Translations under genes and position numbers: made by a program
NCBI RefSeq assembly: GCF_030816965.1
Contig: NZ_JAUSYQ010000002.1
Coordinates: forward strand, 3,009,001-3,073,000
Length of the DNA stretch: 64,000 nucleotides
Direction: 5' to 3'
DNA from: Streptomyces canus
GTDB lineage: Bacteria > Actinomycetota > Actinomycetes > Streptomycetales > Streptomycetaceae
The notes under the pieces: generated by a model
What the model was told of the DNA's origin: nothing
Seen by the model: the letters and a program-made list of their open reading frames with translations, nothing else
Database searches by the model: none
Shown: piece after piece, positions 43,125 through 52,550 of the stretch
Numbering within the stretch: the first letter of the stretch is position 1
Layout of the letters: the number at the start of each line of letters is the position of its first letter

Positions 43125-44858
43125 ATGACGCACACGCCGACCGACCAGCCCACCCGGAGAGCGTCCGGCGCTGTCGTCCCGGTGCTCGCCTTCGCGGGCA
43201 TCGTGGTCGCGGTGATGCAGACCCTGCTCGTCCCCGTCATCAAAGACCTGCCGCAACTGCTGGACACCGCGCCCAGCAACGCCACCTGGGTCCTGACGTC
43301 CACCCTGCTCTCGGGCGCCGTCGCCACCCCGATCATGGGCCGCCTCGGCGACCTGTACGGCAAGCGCCGCCTGCTCATCCTCAGCCTCGCCGTGATGGTC
43401 GTGGGCGCCCTGGTCAGCGCCCTCACCAGCGACCTGCTCACGATGATCGCCGGCCGCACCCTCCAGGGCTTCGCAATGGGCGCGATCCCCCTCGGCATCG
43501 GCCTGATGCGGGACATGCTGCCCCGCGAGAAGCTCGGCTCGGCCATGGCCCTGATGAGCTCCTCGATCGGCGTCGGCGGCGGACTGGCGCTGCCCCTCGC
43601 GGCACTGATCGCCCAGCACGCCGACTGGCACGCCCTCTTCTACGGCGCGGCCGGGCTCGGCGCCCTCTCGATCGTCCTCACCCTCCTCGTCGTACCGGAG
43701 TCCCCGGCACGCGCCGAAGGCACCTTCGACGTCCTGGGCGCGATCGGCCTCTCCACCGGTCTCGTCCTCTTCCTCCTCCCCATCACCAAGGGCAGCGACT
43801 GGGGCTGGACCTCGGGCACCACGCTCGGCCTCTTCGCCGCCGCCGCGGTCGTGCTCGTCCTGTGGGGCGTCATGGAACTGCGGGTGAAGGCCCCCCTGGT
43901 CGACCTGCGCACCACGGCCCGCCCGGCGGTCCTCTTCACCAACCTGGCGTCGATCATGGTGGGCGTCTCGTTCTACGTCGTCTCGCTCGTCCTTCCCCAG
44001 CTGCTCCAGCTCCCGAAGGCGACCGGCTACGGCCTCGGCCAGTCGATGGTCGTGGCGGGCCTGCTGGTCGCTCCGCTGGGCCTGACGATGATGTTCACGG
44101 CGCCCGTCTACGCCCGGCTGTCGGCGAAGTACGGCCCCAAGTTCACCCTCATCCTCGGCATGCTGATCATCGCGATCGGCTACGGCGCCGGGCTGGGCCT
44201 CATGAGCGCGGCCTGGCAGAGCCTGGTCATCGCGGTGGTCCTCGGCGCGGGCATCGGGCTCGCCTACTCCTCCCTGCCCGCGCTGATCGTGGGCGCGGTC
44301 CCGGCCTCGGAGACGGGGGCGGCGAACGGGCTCAACACGCTGATGCGGTCCATCGGTACGTCCGTGTCGAGCGCCGTGATCGGCATGGTGCTGGCGAACA
44401 CGGCGGACAACGTCGGGGGCGTCGCGATACCGACCATGCACGGGTTCCGGGTGTCCTTCCTGATCGCGACCGGCGCGGTGGCGGTCGGGCTGCTGATGGC
44501 CCTGTTCCTGCCGAAGCCGAACCGGGCGCCGCAGCTGCGTGCGAGCAGCGAGGAGGAGGCGAACCTGGAGCGTGCCGAGGCGGTTCTGCGGGGGTTCCGG
44601 GGCCGTGTCCTCGACGCTTCCGGTGCTCCGGTCCCCCGGGCCAAGGTCACGTTGATCGATCGGCGGGGGCGGCAGGCGGGGGCGACGCTGTCCGGTGACG
44701 ACGGCACGTACGCCCTCACCGTCCCCGCCCAGGGCGCCTACGTCCTCGCCGCCCGCGCCACCGGCCACGGTCCCCTGGCCTCCTCGGCCACCCACGCGGG
44801 CGACGACCGCGCGATCGACCTCGACCTGGCCCTGCCGGGCGAGACGGTCACCACCTGA
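43125..44858 (+). CDS. MFS transporter with C-terminal carboxypeptidase-regulatory-like domain
   Basis: The 577-residue protein is a 14-helix-type MFS exporter (motif A MGRLGDLYGKRR, about residues 1-470). A ~75-residue beta-sandwich domain of the CarboxypepD_reg type follows (about 495-570: GFRGRVLDASGAPVPRAKVTL ... LSGDDGTYALTVPAQGAYVL). The domain would lie in the cytoplasm or outside depending on helix number. The gene is divergent to the broken MFS and may be the remaining functional partner. It ends with a strong terminator. Confidence 0.88.
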   Translation: MTHTPTDQPTRRASGAVVPVLAFAGIVVAVMQTLLVPVIKDLPQLLDTAPSNATWVLTSTLLSGAVATPIMGRLGDLYGKRRLLILSLAVMVVGALVSALTSDLLTMIAGRTLQGFAMGAIPLGIGLMRDMLPREKLGSAMALMSSSIGVGGGLALPLAALIAQHADWHALFYGAAGLGALSIVLTLLVVPESPARAEGTFDVLGAIGLSTGLVLFLLPITKGSDWGWTSGTTLGLFAAAAVVLVLWGVMELRVKAPLVDLRTTARPAVLFTNLASIMVGVSFYVVSLVLPQLLQLPKATGYGLGQSMVVAGLLVAPLGLTMMFTAPVYARLSAKYGPKFTLILGMLIIAIGYGAGLGLMSAAWQSLVIAVVLGAGIGLAYSSLPALIVGAVPASETGAANGLNTLMRSIGTSVSSAVIGMVLANTADNVGGVAIPTMHGFRVSFLIATGAVAVGLLMALFLPKPNRAPQLRASSEEEANLERAEAVLRGFRGRVLDASGAPVPRAKVTLIDRRGRQAGATLSGDDGTYALTVPAQGAYVLAARATGHGPLASSATHAGDDRAIDLDLALPGETVTT

Positions 44859-44875
44859 CCGACACGAAGCCGACC

Positions 44876-44908
44876 CACATCCCCGCCCCACCCCGGGGCG
44901 GGGATGTG
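44876..44908 (+). terminator. intrinsic terminator after MFS gene
   Basis: CACATCCCCGCCCC and its exact complement (14 bases) flank a 5-base loop, 18 bases after the stop. Confidence 0.85.
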
Positions 44909-45177
44909 TCGCGTCGGGGGAGCCCGGAAGGCCGTAGAACCGACGGTGCCCACTCCGACCGAACCCGCCCGTCCCGACGCCCCGGCCCCACCCTGGCCGG
45001 CTCCGGCAGCTCGACGGTCGGTGGCTCCCGCGTGCATCCCGCGCCCCCTCCCCGTACGTTCCGCACCCCCTGTCCCCCGTCGCGCGGAGGGTGCGGCAGC
45101 ATGGGGCGTCCGGAGGGGCGTACGGCGGCATGGCGGTCGTACGACGCCTGCCCACACGTACGACCGAGAGGAACCCC

Positions 45178-45831
45178 ATGTCCGCGGCCGCACCCAAGCC
45201 CGAGATCCTCGCCGCCTTCGAGGCCGCCAAGGGGTTCATGCCCCTGGGTGAGGGGCTGGCCCTTCATGAAGCCGCTCTGGACGCCGGGCGGCTCGGGCTG
45301 CCGCTCCTGGAGGTCGGTACGTACTGTGGCCGGTCCGCGATTCTGCTGGCCGACGCGGCCCGGGAGGCCGGGGTCACCGCGCTGACCGTCGATCATCATC
45401 GCGGCAGTGAGGAGCAGCAGCCGGGGTGGGAGTACCACGATCCGGAGACGGTGGATGCCGAGCTCGGCCTGATGGACACGCTGCCCACCTTCCGCAGGAC
45501 CCTCCACCGGGCCGGGCTGGAGGAGCACGTGGTCGCCCTCGTCGGGCGGTCGCCGCAGATCGCGGCGGTCTGGAACTCCCCCCTCGGCCTGGTCTTCATC
45601 GACGGCGGTCACACCGACGAGCACGCCAACGCCGACTACGAGGGCTGGGCCCCCCACGTGGCCGAGGGCGGGCTGCTCGTCATCCACGACGTGTTCCCCG
45701 AGCCGGAGGACGAGTTCACCGGGCAGGCGCCCTACCGGGTCTACCTCCGGGCCCTCGCCTCCGGCGCCTTCACCGAGGTCTCGGCGACCGACTCGCTGCG
45801 GGTGCTGCGGCGGGTGCGGGCGGGGATCTGA
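45178..45831 (+). CDS. class I SAM-dependent methyltransferase
   Basis: The 217-residue protein has LLEVGTYCGRSAILLA as SAM motif I, an acidic TVDHHRG after strand 2 and VFIDGGHTDEHANADYEGW, a metal-binding pattern of the Methyltransferase_24 / O-methyltransferase group. The substrate is unknown. GAGAGG precedes ATG 45178. It is followed by a cell wall amidase gene with only 22 bases between, so the two are probably co-transcribed. Confidence 0.88.
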   Translation: MSAAAPKPEILAAFEAAKGFMPLGEGLALHEAALDAGRLGLPLLEVGTYCGRSAILLADAAREAGVTALTVDHHRGSEEQQPGWEYHDPETVDAELGLMDTLPTFRRTLHRAGLEEHVVALVGRSPQIAAVWNSPLGLVFIDGGHTDEHANADYEGWAPHVAEGGLLVIHDVFPEPEDEFTGQAPYRVYLRALASGAFTEVSATDSLRVLRRVRAGI

Positions 45832-45853
45832 GAGCGCGGTTAGAGTCGCAGAC

Positions 45854-46771
45854 GTGTCGTACGCAGGCCCTGAATTCGATGCCCCCCAGCCCCGCCGCCC
45901 CCGGCGCCGCCCGCTGGCCCTCGCCCTCGCCGTGCTCGTGCCGGGCGCGCTGCTCGGGTGGCTGGTGTACGCGGGGGTGAGCGGGGCGGCCGACGGCGGC
46001 GGGACGACGGCCGCGGCGAGTCCGCGCGCGAGCGCTCCGCCGACCGTCTCCTCCACCACCGCCGAGGACAAGAAGCCGCTCGGCTTGCTCCGGGGCAAGG
46101 TCGTCGTCATCGACCCCGGACACAACCTCACCAACTTCCGGCACACGGCCGAGATCAATCGCAAGGTGGACATCGGGACGAACCGCAAGGAATGTGACAC
46201 GACGGGGACGTCCACCAACTCGGGTTACGCGGAGGCGAAGTTCACCCTCGACGTCGCCGACAGGCTGCGCACGCTGTTGGAGAAGCAGGGCGTGACGGTG
46301 AAACTGACCCAGGACGGCGACCGGCCCTACGGCCCCTGTGTGGACGAGCGGGCCAGGATCGGCAACAGCGCGAAGGCCGACGCGGTGGTGTCGATCCACG
46401 CGGACGGCGCGGGGGCCGGGCAGCGCGGCTACCACGTGATCCTTCCGGGCCGCGTCCACCAGGGCATCGCCGACACCCGCCGGATCGTCGCACCCTCCGC
46501 CCGACTCGGCGAGCGCATCGCGGACGACTTCGGACGCGCGACGGGCACCGGCCGCTCCAACTACATCGGGGACGGCACCGGACTGGACACCCGCACAGAC
46601 CTGGGCGGCCTCAACCTCTCGAGGGTTCCCAAGGTGTTCATCGAATGCGGCAACATGCGCGACAGCAAGGACGCGGCCCTGCTCACGAGCGGGGCCTGGC
46701 GGCAGAAGGCGGCGCAGGGAATCTCTGAAGGAATCGTGAGTTTCCTGCACGGCCGACGATCTGCGCGCTGA
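45854..46771 (+). CDS. N-acetylmuramoyl-L-alanine amidase, membrane-anchored
   Basis: The 305-residue protein has an N-terminal membrane anchor (about 22-45), a Thr/Ser/Ala-rich stalk and an Amidase_3 zinc domain from about residue 78: VVIDPGHN (first His), SGYAEAKF (Glu), SIHADGA (second His) and IECGNMRD (catalytic Glu). It cleaves the bond between muramic acid and the stem peptide. The start is GTG 45854. Confidence 0.92.
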   Translation: MSYAGPEFDAPQPRRPRRRPLALALAVLVPGALLGWLVYAGVSGAADGGGTTAAASPRASAPPTVSSTTAEDKKPLGLLRGKVVVIDPGHNLTNFRHTAEINRKVDIGTNRKECDTTGTSTNSGYAEAKFTLDVADRLRTLLEKQGVTVKLTQDGDRPYGPCVDERARIGNSAKADAVVSIHADGAGAGQRGYHVILPGRVHQGIADTRRIVAPSARLGERIADDFGRATGTGRSNYIGDGTGLDTRTDLGGLNLSRVPKVFIECGNMRDSKDAALLTSGAWRQKAAQGISEGIVSFLHGRRSAR

Positions 46772-46836
46772 TCCCCTCGTACGCTCCGCCGGGCGGACGA
46801 TAGGGTCTACCGACAACGACCTACGAAGGACTTGAA

Positions 46837-47673
46837 GTGAATATCCGCTCCCTCACTCGAGGCGACGGCGTGGTGATCGGTGCAGCGGTGTTGCTGTTCA
46901 TCGCGTCGTTCCTTGATCTCTACTCGGTCGACGGAGCCCCCGACGACGCCGACCTCCCCAGCGCCTGGGCGAGCGGCCCGGTCGTGATGGGGGTTGTCCT
47001 CGCGGGCATCATCGGCGCCGCCCTCGTCGTTCTGTCGCGCGGCCTGCCGCAGCTCCCCAAGGTGGCGGGGCTCGACCTCGGTCAAGTCGGCGCCGCGTTC
47101 ACGGTGTTCGCCGCCTGGAGCGCGCTCGGGAACGTGTTCGATCCACTGAGCGCCGCGGACTACGGCTCCAGTTCGGACACGGTCAGCGCCGGTATCGGCC
47201 TGATCCTCGCTCTCGTCGCCACCCTGGTCATGGCCGCGGCCGCCGTCGCCACACCCCTCGTCCCCGCGCTCCAGGCCGGCCTCGTCCCGGCCCCCAAGCC
47301 GCCCCAGCCGCAGCCCTACGGCGCCCAGCCGCCCGGTGGTTACGGCTACCCGGGAGCCCAGCAGCCGGGGCAGCCCGGGCCGCAGGGTCAGCCCTACGGC
47401 GGTCAGCCGCAGCCGGGGCAGCCGTTCGGCGCGCAGCCTCAGCCGCAGGCGCAGGCCCCGCAGCCGCCGGCCGCGGAGTTCTCGCCGTTCTGGTTCGCCG
47501 TGCCGGTGCCGCGCCCGCTGTTCGCGGAGGACGGTTCGCCGACGCCGATCGCCGAACTCGCGCCGGGCACCTGGTACCTGGCCGTCGAGCAGCGCGGTCC
47601 GGGTCTGGTCGCCCAGACGCAGGACGGCCGTCGTGGCGTGCTGCAGGACACGAGCGGCATCCAGCGCGGCTGA
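46837..47673 (+). CDS. membrane protein with Pro/Gln-rich linker, conserved hypothetical
   Basis: The 278-residue protein has four hydrophobic helices (about 12-30, 48-68, 80-95, 115-140), a Q/P/G repeat region (about 150-212: QPYGAQPPGG, PGQPGPQGQPYGGQ) and a C-terminal ~65-residue globular part beginning FWFAVPVPRPL. The function is unknown; the layout resembles DUF5336-like actinobacterial envelope proteins. GTG 46837 has GAAGGA upstream. A 14-bp terminator follows. Confidence 0.75.
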   Translation: MNIRSLTRGDGVVIGAAVLLFIASFLDLYSVDGAPDDADLPSAWASGPVVMGVVLAGIIGAALVVLSRGLPQLPKVAGLDLGQVGAAFTVFAAWSALGNVFDPLSAADYGSSSDTVSAGIGLILALVATLVMAAAAVATPLVPALQAGLVPAPKPPQPQPYGAQPPGGYGYPGAQQPGQPGPQGQPYGGQPQPGQPFGAQPQPQAQAPQPPAAEFSPFWFAVPVPRPLFAEDGSPTPIAELAPGTWYLAVEQRGPGLVAQTQDGRRGVLQDTSGIQRG

Positions 47674-47691
47674 GCCCTTCGAGGTCGTAGG

Positions 47692-47724
47692 ACGGCCCCT
47701 CGCCCCTTCCGGGCGGGGGGCCGT
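47692..47724 (+). terminator. intrinsic terminator
   Basis: ACGGCCCCTCGCCC pairs with GGGCGGGGGGCCGT over 14 positions (one G-U pair) around a 5-base loop. Confidence 0.85.
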
Positions 47725-47777
47725 TGCCGTACATTCGCGAGCGCTCCCGAATATCTGACATACCGTCAGGAGGCGTC

Positions 47778-48788
47778 GTGCGACTCGGTCTTGCGCTCGG
47801 CTACTGGGGCCGCGGCCCCGACCCCCGCCATGTGCCGCTGGCCCAGGAGGCCGAGCGGCTCGGCTATCACTCGGTGTGGACGGCCGAGTCGTGGGGGTCG
47901 GACGTGTTCACACCGCTCACCTGGATCGCGGCGCGGACGTCGACGATCAGGCTGGGTACGGCCGTTGCCCAGATGGCCGCCCGCTCTCCCACCACGACCG
48001 CCATGCACGCCCTCACCCTGGACCATCTCTCCGGCGGGCGGGTCATGCTGGGGCTCGGGCTGTCCGGGCCGCAGGTCGTCGAGGGCTGGTACGGCCGTCC
48101 GTTCCCCACGTCGCCGCTGACCGCGACCCGGGAGTACGTCGACGTCGTACGGCAGGTCCTCAGGAGGCAGGCGCCGGTCGAGCTGGACGGCCGTTTCCAC
48201 TCCCACCCCTACCGGGGCCCGGACGGCACCGGACTCGGCAAGGCGCTCAAGCCGATCACGCATCCCCTGCGCGCCGATCTGCCCATCCTCCTGGGCGCCG
48301 AGGGGCCGAAGAACGTCGCCCAGACGACCCGGATCGCGGACGGCTGGCTGCCGTTGTACTGGTCGCCGAACCGGCCCGAGGTCTACGAGACCTCGCTCGC
48401 CGGCGCCCCGGAGGGCTTCCTCGTCGCCCCCATGGCCCAGGTGCGGGTCTGCGACGACGTGGCCGAAGGGCTGCTGCCGGTCAAGACGATGCTGGGCTTC
48501 TACATCGGCGGAATGGGCCACGCGGCCCGCAACTTCCACGCCGATCTGATGGCCCGGATGGGGTACGAGGAACAGGCTCGCAGGATCCAGCGGCTGTTCC
48601 TCGAAGGCCGCCGCGAGGAGGCCGTGCTCGCCGTGCCGGACGCCTTCGCCGACGAGATCTCCCTGGTCGGACCGCGCGAACGCATCGCCGAGCGGCTGGA
48701 GTCGTGGCGCAAGGGCCCGGTGACGGACCTGCTGGCCCTGGCCCCGGACCGAGAGTCGCTGCGGGTGCTGGCGGAGCTCAACGCGTGA
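47778..48788 (+). CDS. LLM-class F420-dependent oxidoreductase
   Basis: The 336-residue protein belongs to the luciferase-like monooxygenase superfamily: LGLALGYWG, VWTAESWGSDVFTPLTWIAA and LGTAVAQMAARSP are typical of F420-dependent members such as MSMEG_3544-type enzymes. It would reduce or oxidise its substrate with F420. GTG 47778 has AGGAGG upstream; the longer frame to 47724 runs into the preceding spacer. Confidence 0.9.
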   Translation: MRLGLALGYWGRGPDPRHVPLAQEAERLGYHSVWTAESWGSDVFTPLTWIAARTSTIRLGTAVAQMAARSPTTTAMHALTLDHLSGGRVMLGLGLSGPQVVEGWYGRPFPTSPLTATREYVDVVRQVLRRQAPVELDGRFHSHPYRGPDGTGLGKALKPITHPLRADLPILLGAEGPKNVAQTTRIADGWLPLYWSPNRPEVYETSLAGAPEGFLVAPMAQVRVCDDVAEGLLPVKTMLGFYIGGMGHAARNFHADLMARMGYEEQARRIQRLFLEGRREEAVLAVPDAFADEISLVGPRERIAERLESWRKGPVTDLLALAPDRESLRVLAELNA

Positions 48789-48828
48789 CGCCAGGTTTCG
48801 TCAGGGAATTCGGGGCCATTCGAACACC

Positions 48829-49122
48829 ATGTCCACTCATACGCGCCGTGGTGCCAACTCAGCCGGGACGGTCATAGCGGTCGTCGCCGACATCATGGCC
48901 CTCATCCTGGGCCTGTGGATCCTGATGTACCTGCTGGACGCCAACCGTGCGAACGACTTCGTGCAGTTCATCCACGACGCCGCTCGCTGGCTCGCCGGCT
49001 GGTCCTACGACCTCTTCACGTTCGACGAGGCCTGGGCCCGGGTCGTCGCGGGCTACGGCCTGGCAGCGGTGGTCTACCTGTTCGTGGGCCACGCCATCGC
49101 CAACCGGGCCCACCGCCACTGA
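48829..49122 (+). CDS. small membrane protein
   Basis: The 97-residue protein has a basic N-terminus, two hydrophobic segments (about 13-36 and 75-90) and an amphipathic middle. No family with known function is recognised. A dispersed repeat follows its stop. Confidence 0.7.
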   Translation: MSTHTRRGANSAGTVIAVVADIMALILGLWILMYLLDANRANDFVQFIHDAARWLAGWSYDLFTFDEAWARVVAGYGLAAVVYLFVGHAIANRAHRH

Positions 49123-49126
49123 GACG

Positions 49127-49165
49127 TGCCCCGTAGGGGCGCGGGGAACTGCGCGACCAGCCACT
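49127..49165. repeat. common Streptomyces intergenic repeat
   Basis: The sequence GCCCCGTAGGGGC followed by GCGGGGAACTGCGCGACCAG is, from my recollection, repeated many times between genes in Streptomyces. The first part forms a small hairpin and may terminate transcription. Confidence 0.6.
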
Positions 49166-49205
49166 GACAACGCGCACTCGCTGTCGCGCAGAACCCCCCG
49201 AGCTC

Positions 49206-50276
49206 TCAGGCGCAGCAGTCCGGGTCCAGCCCCAGCGGCAGGCGCTCCCCGCCGAACACCGTGCAGGTGGCCTCATGGCCACCCAGCGCGGCGACGGCCA
49301 GCAACAGCGATCCCGCCGTCCACGTGGTCAGCTCCCGCGGCCACACCGCCCCGTCCTCGAACACGTACCCGGTCCAGTACAGCCCGCTCTCCGCGTCCCG
49401 CAGATGCTGGATGGACTGGAGGATCTCCAGCGCCCGGTCGGACTCGCCCGTCGCCCACAGAGCCAGCGCGAGTTCGGCCGACTCCCCGCCCGTCACCCAC
49501 GGGTTGGGGACGACACAGCGCACCCCCAGAGCGGGCACGACGAACCGCTCCCAGCCCTCCTCGATACGGGACTTGGCCTCCGCGCCGGTCAACGCCCCGC
49601 CCAGGACCGGGTAGTACCAGTCCATCGAGTAGCGGTCCTTGTCGAGGAAGCGTTCGGGGTGCCGGCGGATCGCGTGCCGCAGCGCCCCGACCGCCAACTC
49701 CCAGTCCGGCTGGGCCTCTTCGCGCTGTTCGGCGATCGCGAGGGCGCACCGCAGCGCGTGGTGGATCGAGGAGGAGCCGGTGAGCAGGCCGTCGGTGAGG
49801 GCCGTGCCGTCGTCCTCCAGCTTCCACCCGATCTGCCCGCCCGGCTGCTGGAGTTCCAGCACGAACTCCATCGCCGCGTACACCGTCGGCCACATCCGGT
49901 CGAGGAACATGTCGTCGCCGGTGGACAGATAGTGGTGCCACACTCCCACGGCTATGTAGGCGACGAAGTTCGTCTCGCGGCCCCGGTCGGTGACCTGTGC
50001 GAAGTCCCCGTCCTGGTAGGCCGCGTACCAGGAACCGTCCTCGTTCTGGTGCCGTGCGAGCCATGCGTAGGCCCGCTCGGCCGCCTCGTGCTCGCCCGCC
50101 GCGTCCAGCGCCATCGCGGCCTCGGTGTGGTCCCACGGGTCGAGGTGGTGCCCGCGGAACCACGGGATCGCCCCGTCCTCCCGCTGCGCGGCCAGGATCC
50201 CGGCGACGGTCGCGGCGGCCTGCTCGGCGGTGAGGACCCCGGGCAGGACGAGGTGTTCTGTCCGGGGAGTGGTCAC
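49206..50276 (-). CDS. alpha/alpha-barrel protein, prenyltransferase/glycosidase-like fold
   Basis: The 356-residue protein has repeated helical pairs with a central aromatic/acidic core (QREDGAIPWFRGHHLDPWDH, NEDGSWYAAYQDG, GLYWTGYVFEDGAVWPRE), as in (alpha/alpha)6 barrels of glycoside hydrolases and terpene cyclases. Streptomyces homologues are usually named prenyltransferase, but no DxDD motif is seen. It is translationally coupled to the methyltransferase (GTGA overlap) and forms a trio with a GT4, so a role in making or trimming an envelope glycan is likely. Confidence 0.75.
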   Translation of the reverse strand: MTTPRTEHLVLPGVLTAEQAAATVAGILAAQREDGAIPWFRGHHLDPWDHTEAAMALDAAGEHEAAERAYAWLARHQNEDGSWYAAYQDGDFAQVTDRGRETNFVAYIAVGVWHHYLSTGDDMFLDRMWPTVYAAMEFVLELQQPGGQIGWKLEDDGTALTDGLLTGSSSIHHALRCALAIAEQREEAQPDWELAVGALRHAIRRHPERFLDKDRYSMDWYYPVLGGALTGAEAKSRIEEGWERFVVPALGVRCVVPNPWVTGGESAELALALWATGESDRALEILQSIQHLRDAESGLYWTGYVFEDGAVWPRELTTWTAGSLLLAVAALGGHEATCTVFGGERLPLGLDPDCCA

Positions 50277-51007
50277 GAGGTGGCCACCCGCGGAAGGTGC
50301 GGCTTGGTCGCGTACGCCACGAAGCTCTTGCCGATCAGCGGGTTCAGTGCCTGCTCGGCGACCCGGGTGGCCAGCGGCTTCTTCATGATGTCCCAGACCA
50401 GCAGCTTGTGGTACGCCTGCACCGGCAGCGCCTTGTCGTTGTCGACGCCGAACGCGCACTTGAGCCACCAGTACGGGGAGTGCAGGGCGTGCGCGTGGTG
50501 GGTTCCGTACGGCTTGAGGCCGGCCTCGCGGATCTTCGCGAGCAGCTCGTCCGCCTTGTAGATGCGGATGTGGCCACCCTCGACCTCGTGGTAGGCGTCG
50601 GACAGTGCCCAGCAGACCTTTTCGGGGCCGTAGCGCGGGACGGTGATGGCGATCCGCCCGCCCGGCTTCAGCACCCGGACCATCTCGGCGAGTACGCCCT
50701 TGTCGTCCGGGATGTGCTCCATCACCTCGGAGATGATCACAACGTCGAAGGACTCGTCGGGGAAGGGGAGGGCCAGGGCGTCGCCCTCCATCGCGGTGGC
50801 GGTGGCCCCTTCCGGTGCCTCACCGGCCTCCTTCATCGCCGTGAACCACTTCGCGACCTCGCGGATCTCCTCGGCGTTCTGGTCCAGCGCCACGACCTGC
50901 GCGCCGCGCCGGTAGCACTCGAACGCGTGCCGGCCGGCCCCGCAGCCGAGGTCCAGGACGCGGTCGCCCGGCGCGAGCGGGAACCGGGAGAAGTCGACGG
51001 TCAGCAC
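50273..51007 (-). CDS. class I SAM-dependent methyltransferase
   Basis: The 244-residue protein has VLDLGCGAGRHAFECYRRG (motif I), ALDQN, GDALALPFPDESFDVVIISEVMEH and LKPGGRIAITVPRY, all typical of Methyltransf_11/25 enzymes. It overlaps the preceding glycosyltransferase gene by a few bases and the following barrel gene by three, so the three are one operon. It probably methylates a lipid, quinone or glycan made by the same operon. Confidence 0.9.
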   Translation of the reverse strand: MLTVDFSRFPLAPGDRVLDLGCGAGRHAFECYRRGAQVVALDQNAEEIREVAKWFTAMKEAGEAPEGATATAMEGDALALPFPDESFDVVIISEVMEHIPDDKGVLAEMVRVLKPGGRIAITVPRYGPEKVCWALSDAYHEVEGGHIRIYKADELLAKIREAGLKPYGTHHAHALHSPYWWLKCAFGVDNDKALPVQAYHKLLVWDIMKKPLATRVAEQALNPLIGKSFVAYATKPHLPRVATS

Positions 51008-52434
51008 GTGGCCCTGCTTTCGGGATTGAGATCGGCGTCGGTCACTCGTGGGGCGGTCAGCGGTGCGCCGCCCGTTGCTGAGGCCGCGGAACGGGCGGGG
51101 GGCTTGGCCGGGGAGCGGGGCGGGGCCTCGGCGGCGGACCCGGCGATCGCCTCGCGGTACCGGGACACCGTGCCCTCCGCGGCCTTCGCCCAGGTGAACT
51201 TCGCCAGTACCCGCTCACGTCCGGCCCGGCCGAGTCGCACCCTCAGGTCCGGGTCGCCCAGGAGACGGCTCAGGGCGGTCGCCAGTGCGCCCGGGTCCCC
51301 CGGCGGTACCGCCAGGCATGTCTCCGCGTCGCGCCCTGCGACCTCGGGGATCGCGCCGCCCGTCGTGGCGACCAGCGGGGTGCCTGTCGCCATCGCCTCT
51401 GCCGCCGGGAGTGAGAAGCCCTCGTAGAGCGAGGGCACGCAGGCGACCTCGGCCGAGCGGACGAGGTCGACCAGTTCGGCGTCCGAGATGCCCTTGACGA
51501 AGTCGACGGCGCCTTCGAGGCCGTAGCGTTCCATGGCCTGGGCGACCGGGCCCTCGGCCGGACGTTTGCCCACGACGACCAGGTGCGCCCCGGGGTGTTC
51601 CGTGCGGACCTTCGCCAGCGCCTCGACGAGGAAGACGAGGCCCTTGAGGGGGACGTCCGCGCTGGAGGTGGTGACGATCCGGCCCGGCACCACGCGCACC
51701 GACGGATCCGGCGAGAACTGGTCCGTGTCGGCGCCGATGTGGACGACGTGGACACGGTCGCCGCGCACGCCCAGGTGGTCGACGATCTCCTGGCGGGAGG
51801 TGCCGGAGACGGTGAGCACGGACGGCAGGCGGCGGGCCACGCGCTTCTGCATACGGGTGAAGGCGTACCAGCGGCGCTTGGACAGCCGCTGGAGCCGGCC
51901 CTCGGCCGCGTCCAGCTCCAACTGCCGGTCCACGGTGATGGGGTGGTGGATGGTGGTCACCAGCGGAGCGCCGACATCGCCCAACAGGCCGTAGCCGAGG
52001 GTCTGGTTGTCGTGGACCACGTCGAACTCACCGCTGCGGGCCCGGAGATGACGTCGGGCCCGCAGGGAGAAGGTGAGCGGCTCGGGGAAGCCGCCGGTCC
52101 ACATCGTGGCGACTTCCAGGGCGTCGATCCAGTCGCGGTACTCGTCGCGTTTCGGGGTGCGGAAGGGGTCCGGGGAGCGGTAGAGGTCCAGGCTGGGCAG
52201 CTCGGTCAGGCTCAGACCGTCGTAGCCCGGATCAAGAACGGGGTACGGCTGGGAGCCGATGACCTCGACGCGGTGGCCGAGGCGGGCCAGTTCGCGGGAG
52301 AGGTGGCGTGTGTAGACACCCTGGCCGCCGCAGAACGGGTTCCCTTTGTAGGTGAGGAGCGCGATACGGAGCGGTCGCTCGCCGTCGGCGGCCGGGCCGT
52401 CAAGGGCCCCTGCCTGACTGGCCTCAGCGGTCAC
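51001..52434 (-). CDS. glycosyltransferase family 4
   Basis: The 477-residue protein is a GT-B enzyme: GGQGVYTRHLSRELARLGH near the N-terminus, then VHIGADTDQFSP and the GT4 donor-site segment VPSLYEGFSLPAAEAMATGTP. The retaining GT4 family transfers sugars from nucleotide sugars. The C-terminal ~45 residues are disordered. GTG 52434 is chosen because the conserved domain begins 23 residues later; the frame to 52620 crosses the KstR-type box and the divergent gene's start. It is divergent to the KstR-like regulator. Confidence 0.9.
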   Translation of the reverse strand: MTAEASQAGALDGPAADGERPLRIALLTYKGNPFCGGQGVYTRHLSRELARLGHRVEVIGSQPYPVLDPGYDGLSLTELPSLDLYRSPDPFRTPKRDEYRDWIDALEVATMWTGGFPEPLTFSLRARRHLRARSGEFDVVHDNQTLGYGLLGDVGAPLVTTIHHPITVDRQLELDAAEGRLQRLSKRRWYAFTRMQKRVARRLPSVLTVSGTSRQEIVDHLGVRGDRVHVVHIGADTDQFSPDPSVRVVPGRIVTTSSADVPLKGLVFLVEALAKVRTEHPGAHLVVVGKRPAEGPVAQAMERYGLEGAVDFVKGISDAELVDLVRSAEVACVPSLYEGFSLPAAEAMATGTPLVATTGGAIPEVAGRDAETCLAVPPGDPGALATALSRLLGDPDLRVRLGRAGRERVLAKFTWAKAAEGTVSRYREAIAGSAAEAPPRSPAKPPARSAASATGGAPLTAPRVTDADLNPESRATC

Positions 52435-52488
52435 TCTGGGCCCCCTTCTGCCTGCACTGTCCCGCGAGATTACGACGAGAAGGTAATC

Positions 52489-52502
52489 TAGAACAAGTTT
52501 CA
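52489..52502. promoter_or_regulatory. KstR-type operator before kstR-like gene
   Basis: TAGAACAAGTTTCA matches TnnAACnnGTTnnA exactly and lies between the divergent GT4 and TetR genes, suggesting autoregulation. Confidence 0.75.
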
Positions 52503-52550
52503 GACTTGATCGTTCAGGAGGCTCTGAATCTACCGGCAGGTAGGGGTCCT

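Noticed and set aside
46194..46200. TGTGACA in the amidase gene as a minus-strand promoter
   Set aside because: It is coding, has no GGTC at N16, and no minus-strand gene follows.
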